A stretch of DNA of 64,000 bases from Meandrina meandrites. Its lineage: Eukaryota > Cnidaria > Anthozoa > Scleractinia > Meandrinidae. The notes below the pieces were generated by a model. The model was not told where the DNA came from. It saw nothing but the letters and a program-made list of their open reading frames with translations, and ran no database searches. The stretch lies in the NCBI GenBank assembly GCA_963693305.1, contig OY855903.1, forward strand, positions 55,795,350 through 55,859,349, read 5' to 3'. This document shows positions 25,601-39,700 of this stretch, piece after piece. The translations under genes were made by a program, and so were the position numbers. Position 1 is the first letter of the stretch; each line of letters begins with the position of its first letter.

Positions 25601-28448
25601 AATGCAAATTACTGAGGGTGGATCACTACAATGATCTTTCCCGCCCACCACCGTTGGAGCGAAGAAACTTGAGGAAAAACAACGAAACGAAAGACAACAA
25701 TAAACAGTTTCCGCTTTCACTGGGCCGGCATGTTACTCAAAAACTTTATCTGCAAGGAAAACACCTACGACAAATTGGTCGCGATAAAAGCTTCCTTGAA
25801 ATTTTTTGATGACAGAAACTTTACCCCCGCGCTGAGTCAACATAAGCTTCAGTAAATAAATTCGGAAAAAATAGAATGAAAGCAGACTTTCTGGAACTAA
25901 ACTTTATTCTAAATAAACTCTCTAGTCTTAAAAGTTTGTAAAATGCAACCGAAGTTTGACATTGGGATTATTACAAATTTGTGCTCAGAATGAAGGAAAC
26001 AGTGTTTCTGAGGTCGCAGAATACAAAACCTTTCTGGGGGAACATTCCCCCAGACCCCTAGTAAGGAACGCCTCTGCCACTCGATTGTCAATCGGGCTAG
26101 CAATAAAACATTTCGGACCCCCCTGTGCAGAAAAGCTGGCTACGCCCTTGAACTAGAGCTGTCTAGACGCTGCTCCATAATAAACAGGAGATATCGAATT
26201 AGATGGTTGACCTTGTACCGCTTTGCATATTACATCTGAATTGTTTGCTGTAGTTATAATTTATTGTATCTTTAAACAACAGGGATTTAGATGGCAACGA
26301 AATAGCATACATTGAAGATGGGTCGTTCGCAAAGATTATTCGCTTTAGTCGCTTGTAAGTGTCTGTGTGGAATTATATATAGCTATTATTCGTGTTCATG
26401 AAAACGATGCATGCCATTCAATTTGGTGTTCGATAAACGCGTAGTTTGCCATAAGTACTGTTATTGAACTTGTTGACTTATTGAACGTAATATACTTAAT
26501 CCAACTAACTTGGCGATTCTGCTGTTAATGGAACTCGAGATTTACTGGAGGTAGTTTCGGCGATGACAAAAGCCCCTTCAAATCTCCGAGATCCAGACAC
26601 CAATAGTTTTATTAAGGTACTATGATAAACCAAAGGGGAACAAAGACGAGGAGAATTGATACAGATTATGAACCACGAATTGAAGACTTCATTTTTTAAA
26701 ACTAGCCTTTTAAAAGAGACAAAGCTAATATTACGACCAACAGAGACTGACGGTGCGTCTTCCCAGTATTTCAACTAATTTTTGACATATTTTAGCATGT
26801 TTTTCATGCATTGCCTGGCTAATTAAAACTTGCCTAATTTCTCTTAGACTACATCTTGAATAAGATGGCTGAGATACTCAAAAACGGCTTTGTTAGTACG
26901 CGCCGTGTGCAGACATGTCGTCCATTTAGACGTTATATAAAGCTGTAGGAAAAGCAGGTCACTATCCTAAACAGACTAGTGCGAGCTAAAGTAAAAATGA
27001 CTAACAATTGTTCTCTATTACTTTGCCAGGAGACTCAATAATAACCATCTGACGTCCCTTCCAAATGGTGGTGACTTCCACGACAAACAGATGAACCAGA
27101 TGTAAGTTTAATAGTGTTTGAGTTTTGCTTTCTTCGTGAGTCTCTTTGCCCAGCAGGGAAATTTCGGACCCTTTCCTTTCCCAAAAACATGCAGAGAAGT
27201 TATAGAAACAAACGTTTCGTGATTGGACTAAACGGTGCCAGTTTTTACAGGCAGTGTTAAATAATTTGAGAAAAACGTCGTAAAATTGAGTAGCCGTGTT
27301 AACTAACCTGCCTTTGAATTTCGTATCACCTCTGATTTGTTGTCACTGGTCATTTCAAAGTTTATAGGGCAGTTGGAAAAAATCCCTCTCCGTGTATCTA
27401 AATCAATGTGTTTCGATGATAACGTTAATGTTTATTGAATATCAATTTAGTAGATTTTTATTTAAGACGACCCTGCTGAAAGCCACCTTTAAGTGACTGG
27501 GGACCTCCTGGGTGAAATATTTATGATTATGGTTATGATTATAATTATATCAATCTGCAGCTTACTCTTATAAGCAAATGCCTACAATGCAGGGTTCCAG
27601 AAAATATCCATACCCACCCCAAGGATGGTCAATGGGATTTTCCAAGGGGAGGGAGGTCTCAATAGCCCAAATTTTGAAAAGAAAGTATGAATCTTAACTT
27701 GAAATTCCAGGGGGTGGGAGCGTCCAAACCAAAGAATCATCCTTGGGGCAGGTATGGATATTTTTTGGAACCACACGTTATAATAAAACTGCCACTACAA
27801 TATTGAAGACACTTTAGCCTGTGCTGCAAAAAAACTTGACGTCTTACCTTAACCTGGAGTAAAATGTATGGTTTGCGATAATAATTACGTAAATTCTCTG
27901 TAGTTTCATTATTTTATGGAAGCAAAATATTTTGTCACGAACCCATTTAAAAAACTGAAACATCGCTTAAAAAAGATCCTAAGAGAGAGATTCTAGTAAA
28001 GTTTTCTAGTGAATTTAAAACTGTGGTCCGTTCTGGCCACGTGACCGATGACGTCATAAGAATGAAAGTGATAAAAAATTTACTCAACATATAAGTATCT
28101 ACCAACATGTAATTTGTTGTTTCCTCGCATTCAATGCAACGCCAGGTAAGCATTTGTACCCAGACTCCCACTTTTTGAAAATTGTACTCTTGGGCAGTCC
28201 GAAATGCTTTACACCAATGAGTTTCAAACCACAATTGACTACTTTTTCAGTAACAAACTATTTTCGTCACAGTGAGCAAAAACGCACTTCTGAGCAAAGT
28301 CACGTGACTAATTACGTCATCGCCCTAAGTCTTGTACAAGAAGTAGTTTATGCTAAGAGTTATTTCTATACGACGTAGTACTCCTGCTGGCTTCAAACTG
28401 ACATTGACGATTTTTCAGTTGCAAATGATTCTTGGAAGGTTCTTGTTA

Positions 28449-28479
<31 letters not shown>

Positions 28480-30646
28480 GAAAACTTTTCATGCAAACTT
28501 GAATCCTAGGTGTATGTGGCTTAAAATAAAATATACAAATTTTGTTTTTCCCTAAGTTTGTTCCATGAGATAATTTCAGTAAAAATTTCAATAGCCTTCC
28601 TACATAATAACACTCTGAAAGCTTTTACATGCTCTATTCATACAAACTTGAATCTTAGGTGTATCTGTTAAAAAATATATATATACAAATTTTGTTTTTC
28701 CTGACATGAGATAATGTCATAAAATAAATAAAAGAAATAAACTATTAAAACCTATTTGAACAGTGTTTATATGATGGCTCCCTCCTGGGTTTCAACGTCA
28801 ATATCAATGTTCTTAAAGTCACAAAAGGCTTTCCTTCTAGCTCTTGAACCTCTTAGGCAGATTAGTGCGGATCTTAGTAAAGCGAAGGATGTCCTTGCTC
28901 TTATCCAGGAGATTGTTTTAGCATAATGTTCTCCTTTCTTGATGGAGATCAGCTGCGCCAGTCTGGAATGGTATTGCAAGCACTCGTTTCCCATGCCGCC
29001 TGTTGACGTGAAAATAAGGGGTGTAAAAGTTCCTTGTTCGATATCCAGAACCCTCCTCGCGTAAAGGCGCTTCTTCTCGTTCTCATGATTGCGGTATAAC
29101 TGTTGGAGCTCTAGGTCCCTATACGAATCAGCATTAGGGTGACAAACCCTCACGTCAAAGAATGCTGATCGTTGGTTCTCCCAGAACCCGCGCGCATGAA
29201 TATCCAATCTCGCATCTGGAGCTCGATTAGAACCTCTTCCCAGCTGTTCACCCGAGATATCTTGCAGGACAGGCTCAATCTCAACATCGGTACAAACCAT
29301 ATTCAGGAGTTCGGCTTCTAAGTCCCTCAGCTCATTGTGACGTTGGGTAACGAACCCACCTCTCTTGCATATCATTGCGTGGTCCACTGTAAAAGCATCA
29401 CCGCATACACAGGTGGAAGGGATTTCATCAACCGGCCAATCGTAGCGCAGTTTGATTGCATCGCGGAACTCTCTCTTATTTAGATTGAAACCCATTTCAC
29501 GAAGGGGGAGTACCGTCAGCCAAACAGATGACCCTTTTTCCGCAGCAAGGTCAAGTGCCCGTTGGACTTTCTGTGGGGCTACTCCTCTGATATGCTCTGC
29601 CCTGTCTTGGAGCACCGTTGCTCTCTCACTCCTCATTGCCTGTTGTAGTGGCTTGACCAAAGAATCATCCGGCATCTGATGGGATTGAGCCACGATCTGT
29701 TGGACCAGCGGGATGGTAACTTTGACGGAGGAGGATTGCTCAAGATTTGCGTCGAGACACGGGTTTGTCATCCCAAGCCCCCCTAGACGGACTGGCAGTG
29801 CTAGGATGTCCCTGTCCAGCCGAGTGCACCTATGCTCCGTAATTGCAGGGATGAGCACCTTAGATATGGCATTCTCCAAAGGCTCCAATAATTCTTGAAT
29901 ATCAGGCAAAGTTCTCAAAAAATAGGTCCATCGATGCTTGAGGCCAAAGGTGTAAGCAGCATAACACGCTTGAGGCTGAGAAAGAGCAAACTCTGCCAGC
30001 TTAGTAATCTCGCTGACCCAGTTGGTCACCTTCTCGCTAACGTATTCCTCTAGATATTCCCGTGAACCTATCACCGCACCCAGATGTTTTTGTCCCTCTA
30101 CCGTCACATTGACAGCCGTGTCCTTGAACACTTCTTTCACGCTTGCCTCTTTATCTGGCTTTGAGATAATCCAACATTTCTTGGGGTTGGGAAAATAGCC
30201 AAAGGCTGGGCCAAGGCTGTTGAGGACATCCCACCATTTCTTGATTTCCAGTACCGAGCCAGCTCCACAGGCATCGTCAGCAAACCAGCACTGTTTAGTA
30301 CTGGACGCCGCCTGCAGGCTTGTGATCAGCGGCTGCACACTTAAGGCGTAGAGGGCCATAGCAAGTGGGTCACCCTGTGTTGTTCCTTCAGCTGACGTGA
30401 TCTCTTTGCCGCCGGTAATAAACAGCCGTGCCGACTTCCTGTAAGTATTGATGGCGTATGCTGCAATTATAGGGCAGAGAACCCGGATATTATGCAGTGA
30501 AGTTGCTCTGTTAAGTGCATTGAATGCGTTAGAAGCATCGATGAGCAGTACCGCGTCTGTGTCATCTGCTTCAAATATGGCATGCATAGCATGTATAGTA
30601 GCCTCGCTGCCGGACTTTTGACCTGCGCATAGCTGGAGTGAACCAC

Positions 30647-30728
<82 letters not shown>

Positions 30729-33700
30729 AAGTGAAACCGGTAAAAACAATATATAATTATATATCCCATAGAAAATAGGTGAATGTGAAAAGGTTAACAA
30801 AATGAATTAGTGTAAAACACCCTGCAGCTGACTTTTATAAGCAAATGCCTACATTGTGCGGTTGCAGAAAATATCCATACCCAAGGAGGGGGCGGAGGGG
30901 TTGGGGGGAGGGGGTTGGGTTTTGGGGGTGATCTCAATAGCCCAAGTTTTTTTAAAGAAAATATGAAGCTAAACTGGAAATTCCAGGGTGTAGGAAGGTC
31001 CAAACCAAAGAACCATCCTTGGGGGAGGTATGGATATTTTTTGGAATCACACATTATAATTAGACTGCCATTAAACTATTGAAGACACTTTAGCCTGTGC
31101 GGCAAAATGAATTGGCGTCTTTACTTAACCTGGAGCAAACTATGGTCTGGAATAATAATTTCGTAAATCATCTGTAATTTCATTATTTTTATTGGAACAA
31201 AATATTTTTGTCACGAGCCTATGAATGGTTTTAAAACTTATGTGTAATAAAGTGCCAGTATTCACATGTAGCCTAATTTGGGTTCTGGGATGCCCAAATT
31301 ACATAATCACTTATTTATCCTCATCGGGCCCATGAGAACTCTTGAGGCCAGGTTCATATTACATAAATAGCTATCAACGTCACTAAAGTATATTCAGGTT
31401 TAAACTGGCAACATGTGGGAATCAATCATGTGACAATTTAATAACATTAACACAATATGTATTTTTGAGTTCATTTTCAAGTTGACTAAGAGGAATGTCA
31501 TTGCAAAGTCATCAACTCACCTGTAAATAGAAACAAAACAAACAAAAACTATTTATTTTGGTGAAATTGCTATCTTTCCAACATGCAGACTCAGTATATT
31601 AAAATTAAATGGCCTTTTTCAGTGTGTGAAAAAAACTGACTGCTTTCATGTTGGGCTAGTGGATCCAATAATTTCTTACACTTGCTAGATAGCCAAATGA
31701 CATTCATGGATTTTTTACTTTGTTGTTGTTTCCAGAGAAACATCAGTCTTTAGATAAGCATATAATGGTTTCACCTTGCCCAGTCTACCTGAGTCAGGCA
31801 AGGAAGTAATCAATTTTCTTTGCACCCTTCCTTTCACTAATCATTGCAGAAAAATGCCAGATTATTAAATGTTTTGGACCCTAAAGCTGAATTTTTGTAA
31901 TCTGTTCATCTCAAAACATTTAGTTACAGAAATCTTTGTTTGGTTTTCCTCGAGAGCAAGTTGTCAATAAAAAGTAAATCAAATTTACAGCTACTACATG
32001 GCTTAAATTCCCAAAAGAAAAAAACCTTGGATATTGACAAAGTGCGAGCCAACAAGTCATGAGGCATTCCAGTTAATCTGAATAGCACACTGGTTAGCCT
32101 TAATAGCTCTCTGGTTACCCTAAACAGTACTCCAGTAAGCCTGAGTATAGCTAGCTTATGTGGCTTGAGGTTAGGCTATATATTTATTAGGTTAGGAATT
32201 TCTGGCTTGTATGGCACTTATGTGTCATGAAACATGCGAGCGTTGGGAGCCATTCCAGTTAACCTACATAAGATTCCAGTTAGCCTAAATAGCACTCCAG
32301 TTAGCCTGAAAAGCACTTTGCCTGCCAAACAGTACATTATAACATGTAAGAGATGAACTTGTTATAATCCACTCGGTCAATGAGAAACGCTTACCTCAGG
32401 TCCCTGTAAGTTTCTGTTAGAAATGTTTGCGAAACGTTTCCCTCGCCGTTTCTCCTCATAAGATATTCTTCTTTATCGGGAATACAAATAGAAGAAGAAT
32501 ACCCTGTGTTTGGAAGCTCGTTGTGATCGCGTCAAGAAGGAAGAGCATCGGCAAAGCTATCCTATATAACTCAAACTATATAACTCGGAAATCACTTCAT
32601 GGCATTGCCTCAGACCATGTGAGACAGCTGATGACATATTATACCACGTAATACTAAACAACACTCGGGTTAGCCTAATTAGCACTCCGGTTAGCCTAAA
32701 TAGCACTCTGGTTAGCCTAACTAGCACTCCGGTTAGCCTAACTAGCACTCTGGTTAGCCTAAAAAGCATTTTGGTTAGCCTACATTAGTTTGAGGTTGCT
32801 TGTGGTTAGCCTTTATACTGAGGTTAGGATTTATACCCAAAAGTTTCCAAATTCTGGCAGCTGGTCGTCGGTGGCCGAGCGGGTATGACACTCGCTTGGT
32901 AATCCGACGACCCGGGCTCGATATCTGTTTCTGCCAATTTTTTTAACATCCAAAAAAAAAAGTTAAGTGTGATTTCACATCATGTATGAAAGAATAAGAA
33001 GTCCACATGGTCTGAAGCAATGCCATGTAGTGCTTTCCATATAACTCGTCGCCATGGTCGCCATTTTGAACATGTTCTTGTCGTGAGCCCGCGATACGGA
33101 CCCCTAGCAGCTGGGAGGGGGAGAAGCTGCTGCTAAACTTCTCCCCAGGTTCCACTCCTTTCGTGTGAAAGAAATAAAATCCATCCTCGCCAAAAGCAAT
33201 TAAAATGAGAAGAAACGGACAACGCCAACATAAAGAGTATACACTCACGCCTTTGGCAAAATTTTCTTTTATTTCTACTGCAAATGGTCGCTGAGTAGGA
33301 AGCCAACAAGCTTTTCAATTGTATTTTTCATTGCCGTACATTTTTAGGAAAAAGTAACCATGGCCATTTTATAAAACACTATTAAAAAAGCTACAACTTC
33401 GCTTAAAAAAATCCTAAGAGGGAGATACTAGTAAAGTTTTCAAGCAAATTTAAAAATAAGGTCCGTTCTGGTCACGTGACCGATGACGTCATAACAATAA
33501 AAGTGATAAAAATGTACTTAACATATAAATATCTACCAACATGTAATTTGTTGTTTCCTCACATTTAATGCAACGCCAGATACGCACTTGTACCCACACT
33601 CCCACTTTTTGAAAATTGTACAAAGCTCCCTTAATATTTATATTTTGTTCTGTTCCTGGGCAGTCTGAAATACCTTACACCAATGTGCTTCAAACTGCAA

Positions 33701-36700
33701 TGACTGCTTTTTCAGTAACAAAATATCTTCGTCACAGTGAGCAAAAACGAACTTGAGAGCAATGTCACGTGACTAATGACGTCATCGCCCTACGTCTTAT
33801 ACAAGAAGTGGTTATTGTTAGGAGTTATTTCTAAACGACGTTGTACTCATGCTGGCTTCAAACTGACCAAGTTATTTGGCATTGACGATTTTTCCGCTGC
33901 AAAGGATTTTGGGAAGGTTTTTATTATAATTATATATTGTTTTTATAATTATTATTAAGATTATTTTATTTTTATTCTTGTCTTTTTGTTTTACAGAGAC
34001 TTTTCAAATAACAGAATAACATCAATCGCCAACGGAACGTTTTTAAACGTTCGATGCGGAGGAACAACATGGTAAGTAAGAACTTGGTACCGGTTTCTCC
34101 TGAGATTTGAACAATTCTTGGTACCTCGCATACGAAGCAATGCCCAAAATCCAATTCAGCTCAGATAAGCCATAATTAGGGGAAGGATTAGGTAAGATAG
34201 AAATGGTTAAAAACTCGCAATTTGATTTTTGTTTTAGCAAAAGCGTAATAAATGACTGCAAAGTTTTTCAAAGCATCTTATTTCTGTTTATGGCTTTATC
34301 TACCAAACGTTTTTAAACATGTGGTCTCTGTCCTCAGGTCTTTGTAGTTTTGTCACTGAGTAGAATAATAAAAAAATAGGCAGTCTATGACTACATGTGC
34401 CTAGTGATAGCCTAGCATATAACGACAACATTCGACAAGAAACGCTCGTCCACGGCCAGTGATCGAGAGAAGAATCATCAACACTTTCTTCAGTTTCTTT
34501 ACCGATAAAGCAAGACAATTCTCGAAAAATCCCTTCATGTTGCTTTTAAGATCAAATTCTTTGAAAATCCACCGAAAGTTGAGCCTGGCTCTAGAAGAAA
34601 AGTAACATAAATTTATCTTTAACATAGAAAACTTACCAACGTCGTTGAAGAAACGCGATTGTGAGCACATGAAGCGAGAAAATGGCTGATGTCAAATTGA
34701 GCTTCCGACTATGACGTGTTAATTAGACGCGCTCATTACCAATTACGAATTACGGACACACACGCGTGCACGATAACATAGTGCCTCGGGCTCTACGAGC
34801 CACTAGGAACAAAAAGCTATAATAGAAGAACTATAATAGTACCAATAATAACAACAATAATAAATAGCTATAACACTGTATAACTTTAAAACTATTTACC
34901 TTAATAGGACGTTCCAAGAAAATGAAATCGTGTCAATTGACGGTGGCGCCTTTCAAACATTTGATGGACTATCCTGTACTCTGTGAGTATGCTTTCCATC
35001 TCGGAATATATGTGCACGGTGTTTTGTTTTTTTGTTTTATTTTTGTTGGCTGTGTCGTTGTTCTTTTCTTCCACCCGTCAGGAACACCAACAAAGCCAAT
35101 CGGTCACCAGTTACATTTGTTGTTCTCTCTCACACACACACACACACTTCGACTTCGTCCATTACATTATTTGAGCCAGATTCGTGATATTCGTTTATTA
35201 ACAGTTTCTCTAGTTATTTCTTTCAACGAAACATTGCAATAGAGACTCCTTATAGATTGCTTTTAATTTCTAATTAATGATTTCTAACATTAATTAACAA
35301 TTTATTTCTCCTTTTAATAAGACTATTTGGAGGTTCAAGCCCAGGCAAAAACTTGTTGAAGAGCATTGGCTCCGCAGCCTTTGACAATGTGAAGGCTGGC
35401 TATATGTGAGTATCCCAAAATTATTCAAATGTTACACTTTAATTTGCTGTTTATTCGTTGCGTCTTGGAAAAGAGAACTTCTATTGTCTTTTACCTTTTT
35501 TAGAGATCTGAGATACTTGGAACTGGAAAAGATCACTTCTGAATCATTCAGGGATGTTCGCGTTAACTATTATTTGTGAGTATAACAAGTTGATGCTTGC
35601 CTTGCTTGCCTTCAATCTAACAAAAGTCCGCATCTGATCTCTACGTTGTTTGTCTCTCGGGAAAACAAGTACAGTAACAACTGTTGTACTATTAAAACGG
35701 CTTGTGTTGCATAGACTGATGTTTGCCTTGTTACTTGCTTCAACAGAGAAATGCAGTACAACAAAATAAGAACGGTTGAAGAGAACGCATTTCTGAGAAT
35801 CAACACAAGGGGCTTGTAAGCATCATTTAAGATGAGTCGATCTACTTAGTAAAAGCATATTAGGCACCTTAAGCTACAAACGTCCCCAGCCTGACGACGG
35901 CAATCGGAAATGTGTAATTGAATTGAACAATATCCTCCAGGAATTGCTAACTTTGGAAAGTGGTTGAGGCATCTGAAGCAAAATTCCATTTCTTCTATAT
36001 GATCAGAAACTTGCATTAAAAGCAATCTGCATATTTTTTTATAAGACAATAATGCTTTTTTTTCTTTATCGGAAATTAGTAGAAGGTTGATGTTATTTTT
36101 TCTATAATGATCGCTAATTCTTAGAGGATAGACCGCATTTTTTTCATTACCAAAAACCAGGGGCGTAGCGTCCATATACGCACGTACGCCCGTGAGTACA
36201 GCTGACATCTTAGAAAAATTTTTTTTTTGGAATTGCCTAAAAACGTTTTTCTCATTAAATTTGCTGGCTGATAATTTCATCGCAACAATGTCGAAGCCGA
36301 CACACCATCTGCATATTGGAAGAGGAGTCTGTATCTTCCCTTCTTAGATCACGTCGTCAACGAGCTTAATGAGCACTTGGTGAAACCACTTCCTGGCTTC
36401 CAAGCGCAGCTTCTTATTCCTGGTAAGGAAATCTAGTTATCTATTTATTACCCTATACAAACAAATTACAATAAATGCTCGTAGAGTGTTAGCATAGAGT
36501 AATTTATTCTTATTCAAGTCTATATATAATACACAGGGACGCTCAACGCTCTAACAGAAAGAGCAATTGCTGATATATTCAGCTATTACGGCAGTGAAAT
36601 GAAAATCTCTGAGGAGGAGTTTAAAACCGAAGTCACAAGATGGAAGCACAGATGGAGTGGCATGGATCCGAATGTGACGCCGCAGTCTTTGGTTGAGACT

Positions 36701-39700
36701 CTTGACCACGCAAACCCCCAATTTTATCCCGGTGTATATGTTGCTCTCGTAACATTGTTAACGTACCCTGTGTCAACATGCACTGCCGAACGTAGCTTCA
36801 GTAGTATGAAGAGACTAAAATCTCCTCTGCGAAGTATGATGACGGACGAAAGATTGAGCTCCCTAGCAATACTTCATATACATAAACACAAGAACGTGGA
36901 TATTGACGGTTTGGTAACGGAGTTTGCCCGTCTTAAGGGTCGACGCCTCGCCCTTTGCTTGTGACCTGTCTCCGTTGTTTTTGTAATTTTTTTTTTATTT
37001 TCGCAACACTGTAGCTTACAGAAAACAATAGAGAAATGGTTAAAATAAACAACTTTCTACTGCATTTTTGCCGCATTATTTATTGAAAATGCCCCGCAGA
37101 AAAACCAGGAGATGGCATTTCCGAGACCCTAAATTTCAACATTTTCTGGGGAGCATGCCCCCAGACCACCCTAGTTGCAAGCGCCTTCGGCGCTTACAAA
37201 CAAATTCCTTATCGTGCGTACATCTTCAAAAACCCACGCTACGCCCCTGAAAACATTTACTGTTATTTCCTTATTATTATTTTCAAACTTATTTATATCG
37301 TACAGCTTGACAGGAAAATCACCCCAGATTAGCTGTCCAGACTGCTTTTAATTTTTTTCGTGATCCTTTATGAATCTTTCTCAGCAAGATTAAGCGCTCT
37401 TGTTATGCACCATTTAAAACATTATCTTCCTTTTTGAGTCTAATGAGCATGCGCATTAAACTCTATGTAGTAGAAAAAAGCTGTTAATCCAGTCAGGAAG
37501 CAAGAATGTTGGTAACATGTTTTACAGTGCAAAATAATATGAATCCTCGTTTTCAAGTGTGACGCCGCTGAAAATGTTCTCCTTTTAGCTGCATGTTTTT
37601 TTTTATAATCCCTGGGAAACGCAACGTAAATCGACATCTTTTGGTGAAAAAAATCCGGAAGTGACATTTGTGTTCATAAACAAAAAATAACTGAAAAAAT
37701 GGAAAATTAAATAAGATTGTAGTCAGCAATTCATTGTTCAATTCAACTGAAACAGGATTTCATTCAGAGAATGCAAGAACGCACAATTATTCACCTCAGT
37801 GTCGGTGAAAGTGGTGAATAATATCCACCACTATTCACCTCCACTTCGGTGAATAATTGTTAATTATATTGACTTTATATAGCAAAATGCTTTTAAAAAG
37901 TGAACATATATGAAGATAAATCCAAAATTCAATGTAACAAAACATCAAGTGCATTTCCAGTCCATGCATAGTTCTAGCTTTAGCACAGAGGCACGTAGTT
38001 GAAATGTACAGTATTTTTCGGGTTGATAATGTACAGAAAAATATGCAAAACATCGTTGACAAGTTTCTTAGGCCTGCAGTTCTTGTTTTCTTGTTGTTAT
38101 CAGCTATCACCTTATATCATGGGGATCATCTGTCGCCATTTCGCTTGGAAAGATAATTTGCTGGCCGCTTAATGGAGGTAAAAAAACATATAAATAATAC
38201 ACTTGCGACAACAAAAAGGTGGCTGCGGCCGCTTGATAGAGGTGGCCGTTGAATAGAGGTATCAAATACAGCAGTTTACTGACAAATAAATCGGGACTTT
38301 GGAAAGTAGCCGCTTAATAGAGGTCGGACTGTACCTTGGCTATTGCCTGGCGATTATTTCTCATTAACCTCAAAATTTATGGTTTGGCTTTTTGCATAAA
38401 CCCAGTTGGACCTCTCAATGTGCTGGCTGATTCTTAAATATGAAATGATATGTCATGTCCTTATTTATACATTTGATTTTTTCCGGTGACTCTCTTAGTA
38501 ATATGTTCAACCTTCACTTCGTTTTTCTCAATCACAGCATCTCCTCAAGTTTTATAATTTCTTCTCGCTGATGCTCGGCCTTTCGTCGTTCCTCATCATT
38601 TCTCTCAATTCTTGGCCTGACATATTTTTTTCGGAACTGGTTCATCAAGAATATTACTATTTTTTGGAACTGGTCTCCTATTTCTGTTTAATTTTATCAA
38701 TTCAGCCTTTCTTAAACGGCTATTACCTCTGAGTCCGAGTCTTTAGCTTCAACTTTTAATTCTGGAACTTTTTTATTTTACCATTTTAATATACATACAA
38801 AAATGAAATTGTTTCTGAAAAACAGAATAATTATTTTTTAATTAAGGTTATTATTTGAGAAAATACTTAATAATTATTATAATTATATTTATTATAAAAT
38901 ATATCGAAGGTGAACCATTGAAAAGGCTGTCATTTTATCCAAGAAATCATACTTCATAGTTAAATGAATTAAATTTGATTATTTCTTGCATGATAATTCC
39001 GCAGGATTATCTCAAGCGGGAATGGCGAGGGTAAATCAATCTATTGAAGCGTATGTCTACTGCATTTTTGGAGCACAGGCTAACGTCGGATCGTCAATAT
39101 TAGGGGAGAGTGGAAGTGCAAAAGAGGCTCAACGGGAGTTAATAGAAGGCGCAAAATAAGACAGTCGGACATTTCGAAGAGCGTTCGTAGATTTGTACTC
39201 AGATTGATGAAGTAAAAGTTAGACTTGATCTTGCAGTCTCACCAGTAACTTGGCTTATGCCTTCAAATCTATTAATAAACACTCAGAGCACTGTTGGGTA
39301 TAATAACAGCTTAAAAAAACAGCTGACATGAGACTTGATGTTAATGGATCTTTAAATATGGATATTAAATCGGTTGGAGTCAAGTTGATAGATTGTGGTA
39401 AACAAAAATTGATAGACCCACTTCTCATCTTTCGAACCCAATTCACAAACAGGAATCTAAGGTTGGTAACCAATTACAGATTGAAGATAACCAATCAAAA
39501 ATTAATGAACATGAAATTGTAAAAGCTGGAGTATCCATTGCTGCTGCTGCATCAGCTTTTACTGTTTATAAAATGTTGTAAGGTAATTTAGCTAAAAGCT
39601 AAGTTACTTATTTTTTCTCTTTATAACTATTAACCATAAATACAACAGCTCCTAAAATTAAAAGTCAAGCATTTTATTACAGATCCAGCTGTTTTAAAAA

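Larger units (their letters stand above)
30780..33925. repeat. Direct repeat, copy 2, split by an insertion
   Basis: 30835-31225 and 33390-33920 match the two halves of copy 1 (27540-28440). The 2.1 kb between them (about 31240-33380) is unrelated and carries a 21-bp minisatellite and a SINE. Confidence 0.7.

Noticed and set aside
30648..30726. Poly-Ile membrane segment of the LINE protein
   Set aside because: It is read-through of the (ATT)n tract, outside the element.
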